NCBI GenBank assembly: GCA_934292955.1
Contig: CAKQXZ010000032.1
Location: forward strand, 1-23,690
DNA: 23,690 nt
Reading direction: 5' to 3'
Origin: an uncultured Clostridia bacterium
GTDB taxonomy: Bacteria; Bacillota_A; Clostridia; Christensenellales; Borkfalkiaceae
Part shown: positions 22,507-23,690 of the stretch, piece after piece
Layout of the letters: each line of letters opens with the position of its first letter
How positions within the stretch are numbered: the first letter of the stretch is position 1
Translations under genes and position numbers: made by a program
The notes under the pieces: model-generated
What the model was told of the DNA's origin: nothing
Database searches by the model: none
What the model saw: only the letters and a program-made list of their open reading frames with translations

Positions 22507-23690
22507 ATGACACACACTAAGACGAATAAATCAAAGATATCAGCACTTGTACTCGGTCTTACGATGTGCCTTGCGTTAATTCTCGGTATGGCATCGGTCA
22601 ATCCGCAGACGGCTAAAGCCGAAACGATGACGATCGACACGCTCGAGGTGGCGTTCGGAAAGGTAAACGTAGGCGATACTCTTGACGCCGCTTTTGAATT
22701 TGAGAATGCTACAACCAAAACACTTAAAGTTCCTGCGGGAGCAAACTATACTGTAACGCTTACATATGTGCACAAAGTCAAAGACGGACAAAAAATAAAG
22801 TTGTGGGAAAAAGACGATGCGTCGCTCCCGTGGAGCAGAGTCGAAACTCAATTTGTAGAGCAGAACGTTGCGTATCGTATTCGCGTTCGTTTCAAAACGA
22901 ATGACGGATATAAACTGATTAGGAATGCGGCTCAATTGAGAAGCAATATGCAAGTTTTGGGCGCTGAGCTCGGCAAAGGCAAAGATATAGAAATTTGGGA
23001 TTCCGCAGGAATGAATAGCATTTCAACGATAGTTGACATGGATTTCCTTATTACAAAAGGGATGACCTATATTGGCAATATACAAACCGTATATCCCGAA
23101 ATAGGCAAAGCAAAGACGGGTACTATCGGCACTGAAGGTGTAGACACCGGGTTTTTTATAAGCGGCGCGCCCGCTCCATATACCTATAAGGCAAAGATTG
23201 CTCCCATAGGAACGGAAATTCAGACAAGTAACGTTTTTGACAAATCAAACTGTTACTATCAAATAACCGCCGTCAACTCTATGGATTATGGCGCGATGTA
23301 TATCACCGCAACGGCAGAGGACGGAAAGACTTGCGATATTCCCGTTAAGATTGCGGCAGTATCCGGAGGACACGAGCATACATGGGTTGAAAAAATCGAG
23401 AAGATAGATTTCGAGCATCACGGCTATACAAAATGCACAGACCCCGCTTGCCCCGGCGTCGCCCCTGCTTTTGACAAAGACTCGCAGTATGCAGTACACG
23501 AGTTTGTTGGCGGTTGCACCGAAAAATGCACAACGTGTGGCAATCTTGACAATCCCAACGCAAAACATAATCTCAATTTTGTTGAAGAAACTCCCGCAAC
23601 TTGCTCGACGACGGGTATGAAAGCACACTATACATGCGAAGGGTGCGGAAAATACTTTGACAAGGACAAAAACGAAACAACCAAAGTAGC
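22507..23690 (+). CDS. Secreted surface protein with Cys-rich C-terminal repeats, partial at window end
   Basis: The frame is open from ATG 22507 to the end of the window (394 codons visible). AAGGAG (22493-22498) gives a strong ribosome binding site. The signal peptide (ISALVLGLTMCLALILGMAS) ends at TAKA before Glu39. Residues about 40-285 are beta-rich and not recognised; they include VNVGDTLDAAFEFENATTK. From His289 there are short repeats of a kind frequent in Firmicutes surface proteins: HEHTWVEKIEKIDFEHHGY, KCTDPACPG, CTEKCTTCGN, then EETPATCSTTGMKAHYTCEG and CGKYFDKD. Cys pairs (CxxC) may bind metal or form disulfides. The anchor, presumably further right, is not visible. Promoter-region elements (GTGAGTA cluster) are shared with the divergent SBP-sensor genes, so joint regulation is possible. 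Confidence 0.8.
   Translation, partial: MTHTKTNKSKISALVLGLTMCLALILGMASVNPQTAKAETMTIDTLEVAFGKVNVGDTLDAAFEFENATTKTLKVPAGANYTVTLTYVHKVKDGQKIKLWEKDDASLPWSRVETQFVEQNVAYRIRVRFKTNDGYKLIRNAAQLRSNMQVLGAELGKGKDIEIWDSAGMNSISTIVDMDFLITKGMTYIGNIQTVYPEIGKAKTGTIGTEGVDTGFFISGAPAPYTYKAKIAPIGTEIQTSNVFDKSNCYYQITAVNSMDYGAMYITATAEDGKTCDIPVKIAAVSGGHEHTWVEKIEKIDFEHHGYTKCTDPACPGVAPAFDKDSQYAVHEFVGGCTEKCTTCGNLDNPNAKHNLNFVEETPATCSTTGMKAHYTCEGCGKYFDKDKNETTKV

Noticed and set aside
1..23690. CRISPR arrays, tRNA or rRNA genes, complete insertion sequences
   Set aside because: Reading both strands I found no regularly spaced direct repeats with spacers, no cloverleaf-like gene with a CCA end and no intact transposase.

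Overview
The window looks like a chromosomal segment from an uncultured, probably gut-associated, Gram-positive Clostridia-type bacterium (Bacillota). The reasons are lipobox-bearing lipoproteins instead of outer-membrane components, strong AGGAGG-type ribosome binding sites, SigA-like promoters, sugar ABC importers and Rho-independent terminators. The exact lineage cannot be read from the sequence.

Positions 1-1365 hold no convincing gene. A terminator closes an upstream transcript at 32-67. A promoter-plus-palindrome cassette then occurs twice, 210 bp apart (398-446 and 608-656). Downstream lie two overlapping, mutually exclusive hairpins (921-963) and three 18-bp tandem repeats (1057-1110). 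If these promoters serve the operon, its leader is about 700-900 nt long.

Positions 1366-18026 form a same-strand block of ten genes that reads as a self-contained Gram-positive glycan-utilisation locus. The order is: a large surface lipoprotein with Ig-like and lectin-like regions; a solute-binding lipoprotein (SBP) with two N-terminal InlB-type repeats; a GH97 lipoprotein; a second SBP; two MalF/MalG-type permeases; an enlarged MalK-type ATPase; a LacI-family regulator; a cytoplasmic GH3 enzyme; and a cytoplasmic protein of the glutaminase-A/DUF4965 family. Several genes overlap by 4-8 nt. The inferred flow is surface capture and trimming (lipoproteins, GH97), import (SBPs, permeases, ATPase), cytoplasmic hydrolysis (GH3, GtaA-like) and control by the LacI protein. 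A strong hairpin follows the first gene and a terminator lies at 18193-18227. The substrate is not determined; the GH97 catalytic pattern hints at an alpha-galactoside-like bond.

Positions 18215-19063 are a graveyard of broken mobile or accessory genes: an RHS-core fragment (+), a topoisomerase-type C-terminal repeat fragment (-) and the N-terminal part of a mobile-element primase-like protein (+), separated by terminators and opposite-strand junctions.

Positions 19200-22221 (minus strand) encode the most unusual unit: an SBP lipoprotein with no permease of its own, followed by a transmembrane protein with a Cache-like extracellular domain joined through a coiled coil to a LuxR-type DNA-binding domain. 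This looks like a one-component membrane-tethered sugar sensor. The divergent intergenic region carries three GTGAGTA elements, two in a perfect 11-bp tandem repeat. To the right, a secreted surface protein with Cys-rich C-terminal repeats starts at 22507 and runs off the window.
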